DNA of 7,923 bases from an uncultured Veillonella sp. (GCA_934216375.1 CAKQBP010000057.1:1-7923), one strand, 5' to 3'; positions 1-6,546 are shown, counted from the first letter of the stretch. Program-made: numbers and translations. Notes: generated by a model from the sequence alone, not told the origin.

Positions 1-90
1 TATACAATGAGTCCGTATGGTCGTGTTTTCTATGGTATTTTTGAGATGTTTTTAGATATGAGAGCACGTTTCGAAAAACGTAGCTCATAA
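1..90 (+). CDS. C-terminal end of a probable DUF2232 (YybS-like) membrane protein, partial
   Basis: The frame is open from the first base and closes at the TAA at 88-90, giving 29 residues. The tail contains YGIFEMFLDMRARFEKR, a short hydrophobic stretch followed by a basic end. It resembles the C-terminus of DUF2232/YybS multi-pass membrane proteins, which usually end in a 'G..D.wfDfR' type sequence. Context supports this, because a yybS-like gene commonly lies directly upstream of gdpP and rplI in Firmicutes. Only 16 bases separate this stop from the gdpP start, so the two genes are probably co-transcribed. With so little protein visible, the family call rests mostly on gene order. The function of DUF2232 proteins is not established. 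Confidence 0.55.
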   Translation, partial: YTMSPYGRVFYGIFEMFLDMRARFEKRSS

Positions 91-106
91 TAGAAAGGAG
101 GCCGTT

Positions 107-2134
107 ATGAAATCCTTTCAACGGAGATGGAAAGGTTTAGAAATTACCATTGTTGCCGTTCTCGTATTATTGTTATTATTGTTGGCCTATTTAAATTGGG
201 CTATTGCGATTTTAGCATTAATCATTGTAGTAGCGGCGTATTTGGTTAATTATAATACCCTTCATAACCGGCGTCGTTTAGCAAGAGAACAGTTTAGTGC
301 GATGATGAAGAATGTCACACAAGCTTCTAACTTTGCTTTACAAAATTTGCCAATGGGGATTGTTCTTGTTAATAAACAAGGTACATTGGTGTGGAATAAC
401 AGTGTTTTTGCTGACTGGGTTAAGGTGGATTGGAATAAGCTTCAAAAAATGTCTGCGTTGTTACCTGGTTTCCGTATCGATAAAATCTGGGGTAAGTCCG
501 GATATATGACGGAAAAATATGAAAATCGATACTTCCAAATTATTTATAAATTTATCGATCCTCGGGATACGCGATCAGATATTGATAGTGAAGATGAACT
601 TGCGGAACATGCAGTGATGGCATTGTACTTCAAGGACATTACAGACCTAGAAAAAGCCCGTATTAAAGCGGAAGAGGGACAGCCTGTATGGGGCATGATT
701 CAAATCGATAATCTCGAAGAATTGACAAAAGGCCTTAGTGATCGTGAGTATACTAGTATTTGGACAGATATAAATAATATCATCATGGATGAAATTGACC
801 GCTACGAAGGTTTTATTCGTAACTTCCAAGATGATATGTATACCTTTGCCATTTCTCGTGGTGCGCTTCATGAGATGGAGGAAGATGGTTTTAAAGTGCT
901 CGAACGAATCCGTAAAGTACCATCTCCTCGTCAAGTACCAGCTACGATTTCCATTGGTATTAGTGAAAATGTAGGCTCTGTGAAAGATGTATCTGGCCGT
1001 GCTCGTGCAGCCTTAGATATTGCATTAGGTCGCGGTGGTGACCAAGTGTGTATTATGGATGGTGAAAGTACGCGCTTCTTTGGCGGTAATACGGCAGGCG
1101 TTGAGAAGAATACGCGCGTTCGTGCTCGTGTTGTATCTCAAGCGATACATGAGCTTATGATTGATTCTGATAAGATCCTTATCATGGGGCACCAGCGCGA
1201 AGACTATGATGCCTTAGGTGGCATTATCGGTGTAGCTGCCATTGCTCGAGCACTTGGTAAAGACGTGCGCATTGCACTTTCAAAAGAAACTAGCGCCATT
1301 GATAAAATGGTGAATATTCTTAACGAGTCAGAGTTCTGGCAAGAGCATTTTATCACCGTAGAAGGTGCAAAGGTATGGGTAGATGCAAATACGCTCACTA
1401 TCGTGTGTGATACGCACCGTCAAGAAATGGTAGCGGCTCAAGAGGCGCTTGAAATTTCTGAACGACGCATCGTTATCGACCATCACCGTCGTGCAGCAGA
1501 CTTTGTGGAAAATCCATTGCTTACCTATTTGGAACCAACTGCATCGTCCACATCTGAACTCGTAACAGAGCTTGTACAATATGCAGGCGTTCCTGTGAAG
1601 CTTTCAAAAGCAGAAGCCACAGGTATCTATGCAGGTATCGTATTAGATACAAAGAACTTTATCCAACAAACTGGTGCGCGTACCTTCGAGGCAGCAGCAT
1701 TCTTGCGCCGTGCAGGAGCGGATATCGACAGAGTTAAACAATTATTTATTGAAACCTTCGATTCTATCCAATTGCGTGCTAAAATGGTATTTGAAGCAAG
1801 TCGTACTGAAGGGATTGCTATTTCCGTAGCGCCTGAAGGTTTGAAGGATATGATGGCGTTGGCTGCACAAAGTGCGGACATGCTCATTAGTAATGAAGAT
1901 ATTGAAGCAGCTTTTGTACTATATTCCTTGAATGACGGCGGTATCGGCGTCAGCGCTCGATCCAAAGGCAAGGTAAACGTACAAGTTGTAATGGAAGCCT
2001 TGGGTGGTGGCGGTCACAGAACTGTGGCGGGTGCTCAATTACAAGGTATGACCGTAGAGGAAGCAAAGCAGGCCATCTTGGAGCATGCTCTTGATGCGCT
2101 TCATTCCGCAGAACAAGAGGAGGAACAACAATGA
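107..2134 (+). CDS. gdpP: GdpP, membrane-bound cyclic-di-AMP phosphodiesterase (DHH/DHHA1 family)
   Basis: GdpP hydrolyses c-di-AMP to pApA at the cytoplasmic face of the membrane and so lowers this second messenger, which governs potassium and osmolyte balance and cell-wall stress. The 675 residues show the full family layout. There are two transmembrane helices (about 11-28 and 30-47), a PAS-like region (about 65-175), a degenerate GGDEF domain (about 185-325), a DHH domain (about 350-500) and a DHHA1 domain (about 585-665). Metal-site motifs are intact: MGHQREDYDALGG at 360-372 (H362, D366, D368), D435 in VCDTHR, DHH at 458-460 and D514 in VLDTKNF. The DHHA1 signature GGGGH is at 633-637. 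The GGDEF signature is replaced by a sequence around FQDDMY, as usual in GdpP, where this domain is not a cyclase. The length is close to the roughly 655-660 residues of Bacillus and Staphylococcus GdpP. A strong AAAGGAGG site at 94-101 supports the ATG at 107. The stop overlaps the rplI start by four bases. Confidence 0.96.
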   Translation: MKSFQRRWKGLEITIVAVLVLLLLLLAYLNWAIAILALIIVVAAYLVNYNTLHNRRRLAREQFSAMMKNVTQASNFALQNLPMGIVLVNKQGTLVWNNSVFADWVKVDWNKLQKMSALLPGFRIDKIWGKSGYMTEKYENRYFQIIYKFIDPRDTRSDIDSEDELAEHAVMALYFKDITDLEKARIKAEEGQPVWGMIQIDNLEELTKGLSDREYTSIWTDINNIIMDEIDRYEGFIRNFQDDMYTFAISRGALHEMEEDGFKVLERIRKVPSPRQVPATISIGISENVGSVKDVSGRARAALDIALGRGGDQVCIMDGESTRFFGGNTAGVEKNTRVRARVVSQAIHELMIDSDKILIMGHQREDYDALGGIIGVAAIARALGKDVRIALSKETSAIDKMVNILNESEFWQEHFITVEGAKVWVDANTLTIVCDTHRQEMVAAQEALEISERRIVIDHHRRAADFVENPLLTYLEPTASSTSELVTELVQYAGVPVKLSKAEATGIYAGIVLDTKNFIQQTGARTFEAAAFLRRAGADIDRVKQLFIETFDSIQLRAKMVFEASRTEGIAISVAPEGLKDMMALAAQSADMLISNEDIEAAFVLYSLNDGGIGVSARSKGKVNVQVVMEALGGGGHRTVAGAQLQGMTVEEAKQAILEHALDALHSAEQEEEQQ

Positions 2135-2577
2135 AAGTAGTATTGCTAGAAGACGTTAAAAAAGTTGGTAAAAAAGGCGAAATCGTTGAAGTTAGCGATG
2201 CATATGGTCGCAATGTATTGATCAAAAAAGGCCTCGGCCTTGAAGGTACAGCAACTAACGTAAATAATGCGAAACAAAAACAAGAATCCATTGCTCATAA
2301 TAAAGCCGTTGCAAATGACGAAGCTAAGATCTTGGCAGCTCAATTGACTAAGATTGAAGTAACTGTAAAAGTTCGCATGGGCGAAGAAGGCCGTGTATTC
2401 GGATCCGTTACTGCTAAAGATATTTCCGATGCTGCTAAAGCTCAATACAAAGTAGATATCGATAAAAAGAAAATCGAAATCAAAGAACCATTGAAAACAT
2501 TAGGCGTACATGACGTTTTAGTTCGTGTTCATCCTGAGATTACAAGTACTATCAAGGTTAATGTAGTAGCTGAATAA
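2131..2577 (+). CDS. rplI: 50S ribosomal protein L9
   Basis: L9 is a two-domain protein that binds 23S rRNA near the base of the L1 stalk and helps maintain reading-frame fidelity. The 148 residues match the usual length. The N-terminal RNA-binding domain (about 1-50) opens with MKVVLLEDVKKVGKKGEIVE. It continues with DAYGRNVLIKKGLGLEGT, which matches the conserved G..V.V..GYARN.L.P.G.A pattern. A long lysine- and alanine-rich connecting helix follows (about 42-75), then the C-terminal domain, which includes GRVFGSVT and the ending HPEITSTIKVNVVAE. The ATG sits inside the ATGA overlap with gdpP, and its AGAGGAGG site at 2116-2123 lies within the gdpP coding sequence. This suggests translational coupling and a shared transcript. 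The gene is followed by a second stop codon (TAG) and then a hairpin. Confidence 0.97.
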   Translation: MKVVLLEDVKKVGKKGEIVEVSDAYGRNVLIKKGLGLEGTATNVNNAKQKQESIAHNKAVANDEAKILAAQLTKIEVTVKVRMGEEGRVFGSVTAKDISDAAKAQYKVDIDKKKIEIKEPLKTLGVHDVLVRVHPEITSTIKVNVVAE

Positions 2578-2582
2578 TAGTG

Positions 2583-2609
2583 TTCACCATGCTCTTTGAG
2601 TATGGTGAA
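2583..2609 (+). terminator. Hairpin between rplI and dnaB, possible weak intrinsic terminator
   Basis: TTCACCATGCTC (2583-2594) pairs with GAGTATGGTGAA (2598-2609) over 12 positions, with one G-T wobble and a 3-base loop. The following bases, TTCTTTTATCC, are T-rich but not a clean T-run, so termination may be partial. The hairpin lies 5 bases after the rplI stop. It could separate the gdpP-rplI transcript from dnaB or only reduce read-through. Confidence 0.55.
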
Positions 2610-2646
2610 TTCTTTTATCCATAGTGGTTGTGTGAAGGGGATTATC

Positions 2647-4005
2647 ATGGATGTACGCATTCCACCGCATAATCTAGATGCGGAAAAGGCCGTTTTGGGG
2701 GCTTTATTAACTAATGGATCCAATATGGGAGCCGTTGTAGATACGGTGACGAGTATTCTTAAATCTGAAGATTTTTACCGCGATGCACATCGTATTATTT
2801 ACGATGCTATTTTAGAAATCGTGCATGCCAATAAGACGGCTGATTTTATCACCGTTGGTGAAGAACTAGACCGTCGTAAGCGCCTCGATGCGGTAGGTGG
2901 TCTTGCTTATATTACATCTCTTGCGAATGAATCGGTTTCCTACAATGTGGAGGAACATGCGAAAATCATCAGCGAGAAAGCTCAGTTGCGCCGCCTCATC
3001 GATGCAGGGAATAAAATCGTAGGCATGACATATGCTGGCGAAGATGAGCCGACGGCAATCCTCAATAAGGCAGAGCAAATGGTGCTAGACGTAAGCGGTC
3101 AAACTCAGTCTGAATCATCCTTTGCAGCCATTGGTGAAGTGGTTTTATCTAATCTAGATAAACTTAATGCACTGCAACAGCATGATGGTGCTATTACAGG
3201 TGTGCCAACAGGCTTTAAAGATGTGGACCACATTTTTAACGGCTTACAAAAATCTGACCTCATCCTCGTAGCCGCTCGTCCTGCGATGGGGAAAACGGCT
3301 TTCACCTTGAACATCGCGCAAAACGTAACGATGCTATATGACAAGACGGTAGCTTTCTTCTCCCTAGAAATGGGCAAAGAGCAGCTCGTTGGTCGTATTC
3401 TGTCCTCTGTGGCAGGCGTGAGCTCTGAAAAATTGCGCCGTGCGAACATGGATCCTGCTGACTGGGAAAAGGTTATTGCCGCAGCGGACCGCATGAGTAA
3501 ATCCAAGCTCTTTATCGATGATACGCCGGGTCTTACCGTACAAGATATGCGCTCTAAATTGCGCCGTCTCAAGGTGGAACATGGTCTCGATCTCGTTATC
3601 GTCGACTATATTCAGTTGATGCAAGGTCGAAATTCTGGTAAGGGCAGTGAAAATCGTCAACAAGAGGTGTCCGAAATCTCTCGTAATCTTAAACTGATTG
3701 CTCGTGAATTTAACGTACCGGTTATCGCTTTGTCTCAGTTATCTCGTAGTGTTGAAAGCAGACCAGACAAACGGCCTGTACTTTCGGACCTTCGTGAATC
3801 TGGTTCCCTCGAGCAAGATGCGGATATCGTTATCTTCTTGTACCGTGATAAATATTACGATGAAAACTCTGAAAAAGGGGACAATGCAGAAGTCCTCATT
3901 CGTAAAAACCGTAATGGCTCCGTCGGCACCGTGGAACTCCAATTCGTTGGAGAATTAACACAATTTAGAGACGTAGAATTCCGAGACCTAGGGCCGGAAC
4001 AATAA
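2647..4005 (+). CDS. dnaB: DnaB, replicative DNA helicase
   Basis: The hexameric replicative helicase unwinds DNA at the fork using ATP and recruits primase and the polymerase. From the ATG at 2647 the protein has 452 residues, a normal length. The N-terminal helical domain (about 1-105) begins MDVRIPPHNLDAEKAVLG, the usual opening 'R.PP.n.eAE.avLGa'. The linker is followed by the RecA-like motor domain (about 175-450). Walker A is ARPAMGKT at 210-217, the catalytic Glu is E241 in FSLEM, Walker B is IVDYIQLM with D320, and the arginine-finger region is YRDKYY with R400. KNRNG at 420-424 completes the conserved ATPase set. An in-frame TTG at 2596 would add 17 residues, but it falls in a hairpin. 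The ATG at 2647 has AAGGGG at 2635-2640 and starts the conserved sequence. No intein is present. Confidence 0.96.
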   Translation: MDVRIPPHNLDAEKAVLGALLTNGSNMGAVVDTVTSILKSEDFYRDAHRIIYDAILEIVHANKTADFITVGEELDRRKRLDAVGGLAYITSLANESVSYNVEEHAKIISEKAQLRRLIDAGNKIVGMTYAGEDEPTAILNKAEQMVLDVSGQTQSESSFAAIGEVVLSNLDKLNALQQHDGAITGVPTGFKDVDHIFNGLQKSDLILVAARPAMGKTAFTLNIAQNVTMLYDKTVAFFSLEMGKEQLVGRILSSVAGVSSEKLRRANMDPADWEKVIAAADRMSKSKLFIDDTPGLTVQDMRSKLRRLKVEHGLDLVIVDYIQLMQGRNSGKGSENRQQEVSEISRNLKLIAREFNVPVIALSQLSRSVESRPDKRPVLSDLRESGSLEQDADIVIFLYRDKYYDENSEKGDNAEVLIRKNRNGSVGTVELQFVGELTQFRDVEFRDLGPEQ

Positions 4006-4063
4006 TGAAAACTATCGGGGCGTGCCTATATTGATGGGGCCGACTTTATTTCGACAACTTAGT

Positions 4064-4139
4064 TACAAAAAAGCACCACCTATCTCGCGGCTCCAAACGA
4101 CACGTAAGTCGCCCCTCGATAGGTGGTGCTCTTTTTGTA
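4064..4139. terminator. Probable bidirectional intrinsic terminator after dnaB (core of the palindrome)
   Basis: TACAAAAAA followed by GCACCACCTATC (4064-4084) pairs with GATAGGTGGTGC followed by TCTTTTTGTA (4118-4139). The GC-richer 12-bp part is perfect, and an A-run on the left and a T-run on the right flank it. On the + strand the T-run (4132-4136) follows the stem, and the same holds on the - strand, so it can act in both directions. The 33-base apical region is large for a terminator and contains a small CGAC / GTCG hairpin (4098-4101 with 4108-4111). It probably ends the dnaB transcript. Confidence 0.7.
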
Positions 4140-4144
4140 TTACG

Positions 4145-4174
4145 TTAGCAAAATAAGTCCCATCAATATATAAT
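4145..4174 (+). promoter_or_regulatory. Candidate weak promoter for the orphan membrane protein gene
   Basis: A perfect -10 hexamer TATAAT lies at 4169-4174. TTAGCA at 4145-4150 matches the -35 consensus at four of six positions with an 18-base spacer. The predicted RNA start is near 4181, about 35 bases before the ATG at 4217. Much of it lies inside the right arm of the palindrome, and such AT-rich sequence gives chance matches easily. Confidence 0.3.
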
Positions 4175-4216
4175 TGAACTAGATAGTTTTCATTGTATTG
4201 TTGGGAAAGAGAAATT

Positions 4217-4684
4217 ATGAAAGTAATAGCTGAGTTTTTTAGGAGTTTACTACAATTATCAAGTGGATTATTAGTTATATTTGGTTTATTTTTTTTCATC
4301 GGTGGAGGATGGTTATTTCATGATTTGCAATATCGATATGTAGTAGAGAGTAGACATAACACTATTTTTGATAAAGCATATAATGTATATCTTATTAATA
4401 AAGGTAGCTCTATGATTATTATTGATGATGAAATTTATGCGATAGGAGATAATATTTATTTGACCATCAACCAGAAGAATAATATCATTCATGTATATTA
4501 TTTAAATCCACAAGATATCGAAAGTATAAATAAGTTTAATGAGTTACAGCAGCAGTATTACGGCAATAAGATGATCTTACAACCGATTAAAAGTTTAGAA
4601 ACATCAAAGACGCTTGATATTTATAAGCAGCTAGTGGAAAATCCAAAAAGGTTTAAATCACAAGGTGTTCGTTTTTCTCTTTAA
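4217..4684 (+). CDS. Hypothetical single-span membrane protein, AT-rich orphan
   Basis: I do not recognise this 155-residue protein. It has a short N-terminal cytoplasmic stretch (K2, R9), then one strongly hydrophobic segment at about 11-34 containing LVIFGLFFFIGGGW. About 120 mixed residues follow, with beta-rich patterns such as SMIIIDDEIYAIGDNIYLTI. A polar, helical C-terminal part is rich in Gln, Asn and Lys. There is no lipobox Cys and no catalytic motif that I can see. The uncleaved hydrophobic anchor suggests an N-in topology with the rest outside, which is inference. The ATG at 4217 has only a modest GGGAAAGA site at 4203-4210. An in-frame TTG at 4193 would start inside the palindrome and is less likely. 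Base composition is far more AT-rich than dnaB or gdpP: the 60 bases at 4381-4440 contain 13 G or C. It sits alone between two terminators, which suggests an accessory gene. Confidence 0.75.
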   Translation: MKVIAEFFRSLLQLSSGLLVIFGLFFFIGGGWLFHDLQYRYVVESRHNTIFDKAYNVYLINKGSSMIIIDDEIYAIGDNIYLTINQKNNIIHVYYLNPQDIESINKFNELQQQYYGNKMILQPIKSLETSKTLDIYKQLVENPKRFKSQGVRFSL

Positions 4685-4698
4685 AATAGATATATTTT

Positions 4699-4740
4699 AT
4701 CCTGAGTCCTAACTATATAGTTAAGGCTTGGGATTTTTTA
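4699..4740 (+). terminator. Intrinsic terminator after the orphan membrane protein gene
   Basis: ATCCTGAGTCCTAACTA (4699-4715) pairs with TAGTTAAGGCTTGGGAT (4718-4734), with a few G-T wobbles and one mismatch. A T-run at 4734-4739 follows directly. It lies 14 bases after the stop codon and separates this gene from the DNA polymerase promoter. Confidence 0.85.
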
Positions 4741-4769
4741 TTTATACTTAAAATTTACTTTTATAATAA

Positions 4770-4783
4770 CAAACATATGTTTG
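4770..4783. promoter_or_regulatory. Candidate LexA (DinR-type) SOS box
   Basis: CAAACATATGTTTG is a perfect 14-bp palindrome. The Gram-positive LexA box has the form CGAAC-N4-GTTCG, typically with ATAT-like centres. This site differs only by a symmetrical pair of changes (second base A for G, second-last base T for C). It overlaps the first three bases of the -35 hexamer of the promoter for a Y-family DNA polymerase, where a repressor would block RNA polymerase. That position and the gene type make LexA the most likely ligand. Binding by another dimeric repressor is possible. Confidence 0.6.
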
Positions 4784-4809
4784 AAAATACTTTGTTTTTT
4801 TGTTATACT
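4781..4809 (+). promoter_or_regulatory. Housekeeping sigma promoter for the Y-family polymerase gene
   Basis: TTGAAA (4781-4786) and TATACT (4804-4809) are separated by exactly 17 bases, each matching its consensus at five of six positions. The expected RNA start is near 4816, giving a leader of about 64 bases before the ATG at 4880. It lies after a terminator and overlaps the LexA-like palindrome. Confidence 0.75.
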
Positions 4810-4879
4810 AGTCATACAAATTCTTGTGTTCTTAATTTTTGTAAAAGCCAGTTTTTTAGCGGTTTAGGGAGGTGTTTGT

Positions 4880-6163
4880 ATGGGGTCAGCTGATACGGAT
4901 CGGCTGTATATGTGTATTGATTTGAAGTGTTTTTACGCGTCTGTAGAATGCGCCGATTTGGGACTGGATCCGTTTATGACGCCTCTGGTGGTGGCCGATG
5001 GTTCTCGTGGCAAGGGGGCTATTACGTTGGCTATTTCTCCAGCTTTAAAAAATTTAGGTGTAAAAAATCGTAGCCGATTATTTCAGATTCCACCGCATAT
5101 TGAGTATTTGACGGTGAAGCCACATATGAAGCGGTATATGCAGGTGTCTGCTGAGATTTATGGAACCTTGCTCAAGTATGTGGCGCCCGAAGATGTGCAT
5201 GTGTACTCTATCGACGAGTATTTCATCGATATCACGCCCTATTTACCACTATATAAAAAGACGCCTCGTCAGTTGGCTCAGATGTTACTTGATGCGGTGC
5301 TAGCGGCAACGAAGATTTATGCCACCGTTGGAATCGGAACAAATTTGTTTCTTGCTAAGATTGCCCTCGATATTTTGGCGAAACATGCGCCTGATTTTAT
5401 AGGCTATCTTGATGAAAGCCTCTTTAAAGAGAAAATTTGGTATCATCAGCCCTTGACCGATATATGGCAAATTGGTAAGGGCATAGCTAATCGTTTGCAT
5501 AAGTATGGTGCTTATGACTTACATGGTATTACTATGATTCCAGAGGCGAAGTTGTACAAGGAGTTTGGCATTAATGCAGAGCTCATAATCGATCATGCTT
5601 GGGGCCGTGAGCCTTGTACGATTGCGGATATCCATGCGTATCGACCTATTAAGCACTCTATCTCGCACAGTCAGATTTTGTTGCGTAATTATACCTATGA
5701 AGAGGCATACGTGCCTATGCGCGAAATGGTAGAGTCCTTGGTATTAGAGCTTTTACAAATCAAAGGGGTCACGAATCACATTCATGTCCATATTGGCTAT
5801 GCTGATGAAATGATGCGCTCTACAGGAGGTTCTAAAAAGCTTAAGCAGTACACTGACTCTTTGCAGGTGTTAACGGCGGCAGTTATTAAATTATATGAGC
5901 AGCATTGCCGTAAAAATGAGCTCATCCGTCGCATAGGAATTAGCTTTGAGGATTTAGTCAATCGATCCGCCATACCTCAAGAGGTGGACCTATTTAGCAC
6001 TCTTACTACAAATAAAGAGGAAAAAGAACGACAGGTACAAGAGGCTATGCTATCCATTAAGGAACAGTTTGGTAAGAATTCTATTTTGCGCGCCTCTAGT
6101 TTGCAAGAGGAAGGAACCATGCGCTTTAGAAATACCTTGGTAGGCGGTCATAATGGGGAATAG
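4880..6163 (+). CDS. Y-family (UvrX/YqjW-type, UmuC-like) translesion DNA polymerase
   Basis: Error-prone polymerases of this family copy past damaged template bases during the SOS response. The protein has 427 residues, close to the roughly 410-420 of Bacillus UvrX and YqjW. The first catalytic motif is CIDLKCFYASVE with D14, and Y19 is at the steric-gate position, a Tyr as in UmuC rather than the Phe of E. coli DinB. The second is YSIDEYFID with D112 and E113. GIGTNLFLAKIA (151-162) supplies the conserved Lys (K160). A helix-hairpin-helix follows (about 192-215, containing QIGKGIANRL). The little-finger domain (about 255-360) starts with RPIKHSISHSQ. QEVDLF at 367-372 resembles a sliding-clamp binding motif. 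The start is supported by AGGGAGGTG at 4866-4874, five bases before the ATG. The gene follows a LexA-like box and precedes a YolD-like gene, as in uvrX-yolD. Exact subfamily is inferred. Confidence 0.92.
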   Translation: MGSADTDRLYMCIDLKCFYASVECADLGLDPFMTPLVVADGSRGKGAITLAISPALKNLGVKNRSRLFQIPPHIEYLTVKPHMKRYMQVSAEIYGTLLKYVAPEDVHVYSIDEYFIDITPYLPLYKKTPRQLAQMLLDAVLAATKIYATVGIGTNLFLAKIALDILAKHAPDFIGYLDESLFKEKIWYHQPLTDIWQIGKGIANRLHKYGAYDLHGITMIPEAKLYKEFGINAELIIDHAWGREPCTIADIHAYRPIKHSISHSQILLRNYTYEEAYVPMREMVESLVLELLQIKGVTNHIHVHIGYADEMMRSTGGSKKLKQYTDSLQVLTAAVIKLYEQHCRKNELIRRIGISFEDLVNRSAIPQEVDLFSTLTTNKEEKERQVQEAMLSIKEQFGKNSILRASSLQEEGTMRFRNTLVGGHNGE

Positions 6164-6219
6164 ATATTATAATGGATACATTGGAAATACATTAGTCGCG
6201 TAAAGGGAGGTATAAATTA

Positions 6220-6546
6220 ATGAAACATCGAATGTCTCGTTTACAGCGAGCAAAACAATTTATGCCCTTTGCGGCATTGAGGGGCTTTGAAGCTTTATTA
6301 ACCGCTGTAGCAAGGCCAAAAGAAGATCGGGCAGAGTTGTCAGAGGATCAAATAGATGAATTAAATACAGTTTTACAATCTGTACGTTGTGGGGAGTGGG
6401 TACGAATTGTTTACTATAACAAACGAAAATATACGGAACTTATAGGTGCGGTTGATATGATTAGTGAGCAATTACAAATTCTCTCTGTACAAGGGACTGT
6501 TATTCCTTTCAGACATATTAAAGAGCTGAATATGTATGATATGTAA
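6220..6546 (+). CDS. YolD-like family protein, partner of the Y-family polymerase
   Basis: This 108-residue protein matches the YolD-like family as I know it. An N-terminal motif RAKQFMPFAALRGF (10-23) corresponds to the 'RA.QF.PFaAL.G' signature of clostridial members. A charged helix follows that includes ELSEDQIDELN, then a beta-rich C-terminal half (about 58-104) with WVRIVYYNKRKYTELIGAV and VIPFRHIKEL. The function of YolD proteins is not established. They are encoded beside UvrX/YqjW-type polymerases, and an accessory or regulatory role in lesion bypass is the usual inference. The 56-base gap from the polymerase stop, with no terminator, suggests one SOS transcript. A strong AAAGGGAGG at 6202-6210 supports the ATG at 6220. 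No convincing terminator follows the stop. Confidence 0.85.
   Translation: MKHRMSRLQRAKQFMPFAALRGFEALLTAVARPKEDRAELSEDQIDELNTVLQSVRCGEWVRIVYYNKRKYTELIGAVDMISEQLQILSVQGTVIPFRHIKELNMYDM

Larger units (their letters stand above)
4004..4194. repeat. Nested imperfect palindrome of about 191 bp downstream of dnaB
   Basis: Several arms pair in nested order around one centre. The outer arm AATGAAAACTATC (4004-4016) matches GATAGTTTTCATT (4182-4194) over 13 bp. TATATTGATGGG (4027-4038) matches CCCATCAATATA (4159-4170) over 12 bp. ACTTTATTT (4043-4051) pairs with AAATAAGT (4151-4158) with one bulged T. The core stem is 4064-4084 with 4118-4139, 21 bp with one bulged C. Bases between the arms do not pair. 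The outermost left arm starts on the last bases of the dnaB stop codon. The layout fits a MITE-like or other small palindromic element, or a long structured RNA. I see no target-site duplication at its edges and no coding capacity that looks real. The element has no name I recognise. Confidence 0.75.

Noticed and set aside
1627..1971. Minus-strand reading frame of 114 codons inside gdpP
   Set aside because: It is a shadow of a strongly conserved coding sequence, with no start signal or protein family features of its own. The same applies to the other antisense frames in gdpP, rplI and dnaB.
2596..2646. Upstream TTG start adding 17 residues to DnaB
   Set aside because: The TTG lies inside a 12-bp hairpin and lacks a ribosome-binding site. 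The ATG at 2647 has AAGGGG in place and begins the conserved N-terminus.
4010..4062. tmRNA or other known structured RNA suggested by GGGGC and TTCGACA-like words
   Set aside because: There is no tRNA-like end, no tag reading frame and no matching 3' half. The pairing found is the simple nested palindrome instead.
4193..4216. Upstream TTG start adding 8 residues to the orphan membrane protein
   Set aside because: It starts at the edge of the palindrome arm. The ATG at 4217 has the better-placed purine-rich site and gives a normal basic end before the membrane segment.
4063..4299. Minus-strand reading frame of 78 codons across the palindrome
   Set aside because: It is made of the palindrome and the complement of the orphan gene, and has no ribosome-binding site and no recognisable protein features.
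6168..6173. TATAAT as a separate promoter for the YolD-like gene
   Set aside because: The position 17 bases upstream reads CGGTCA, a poor -35, and the short gap from the polymerase gene makes co-transcription simpler.
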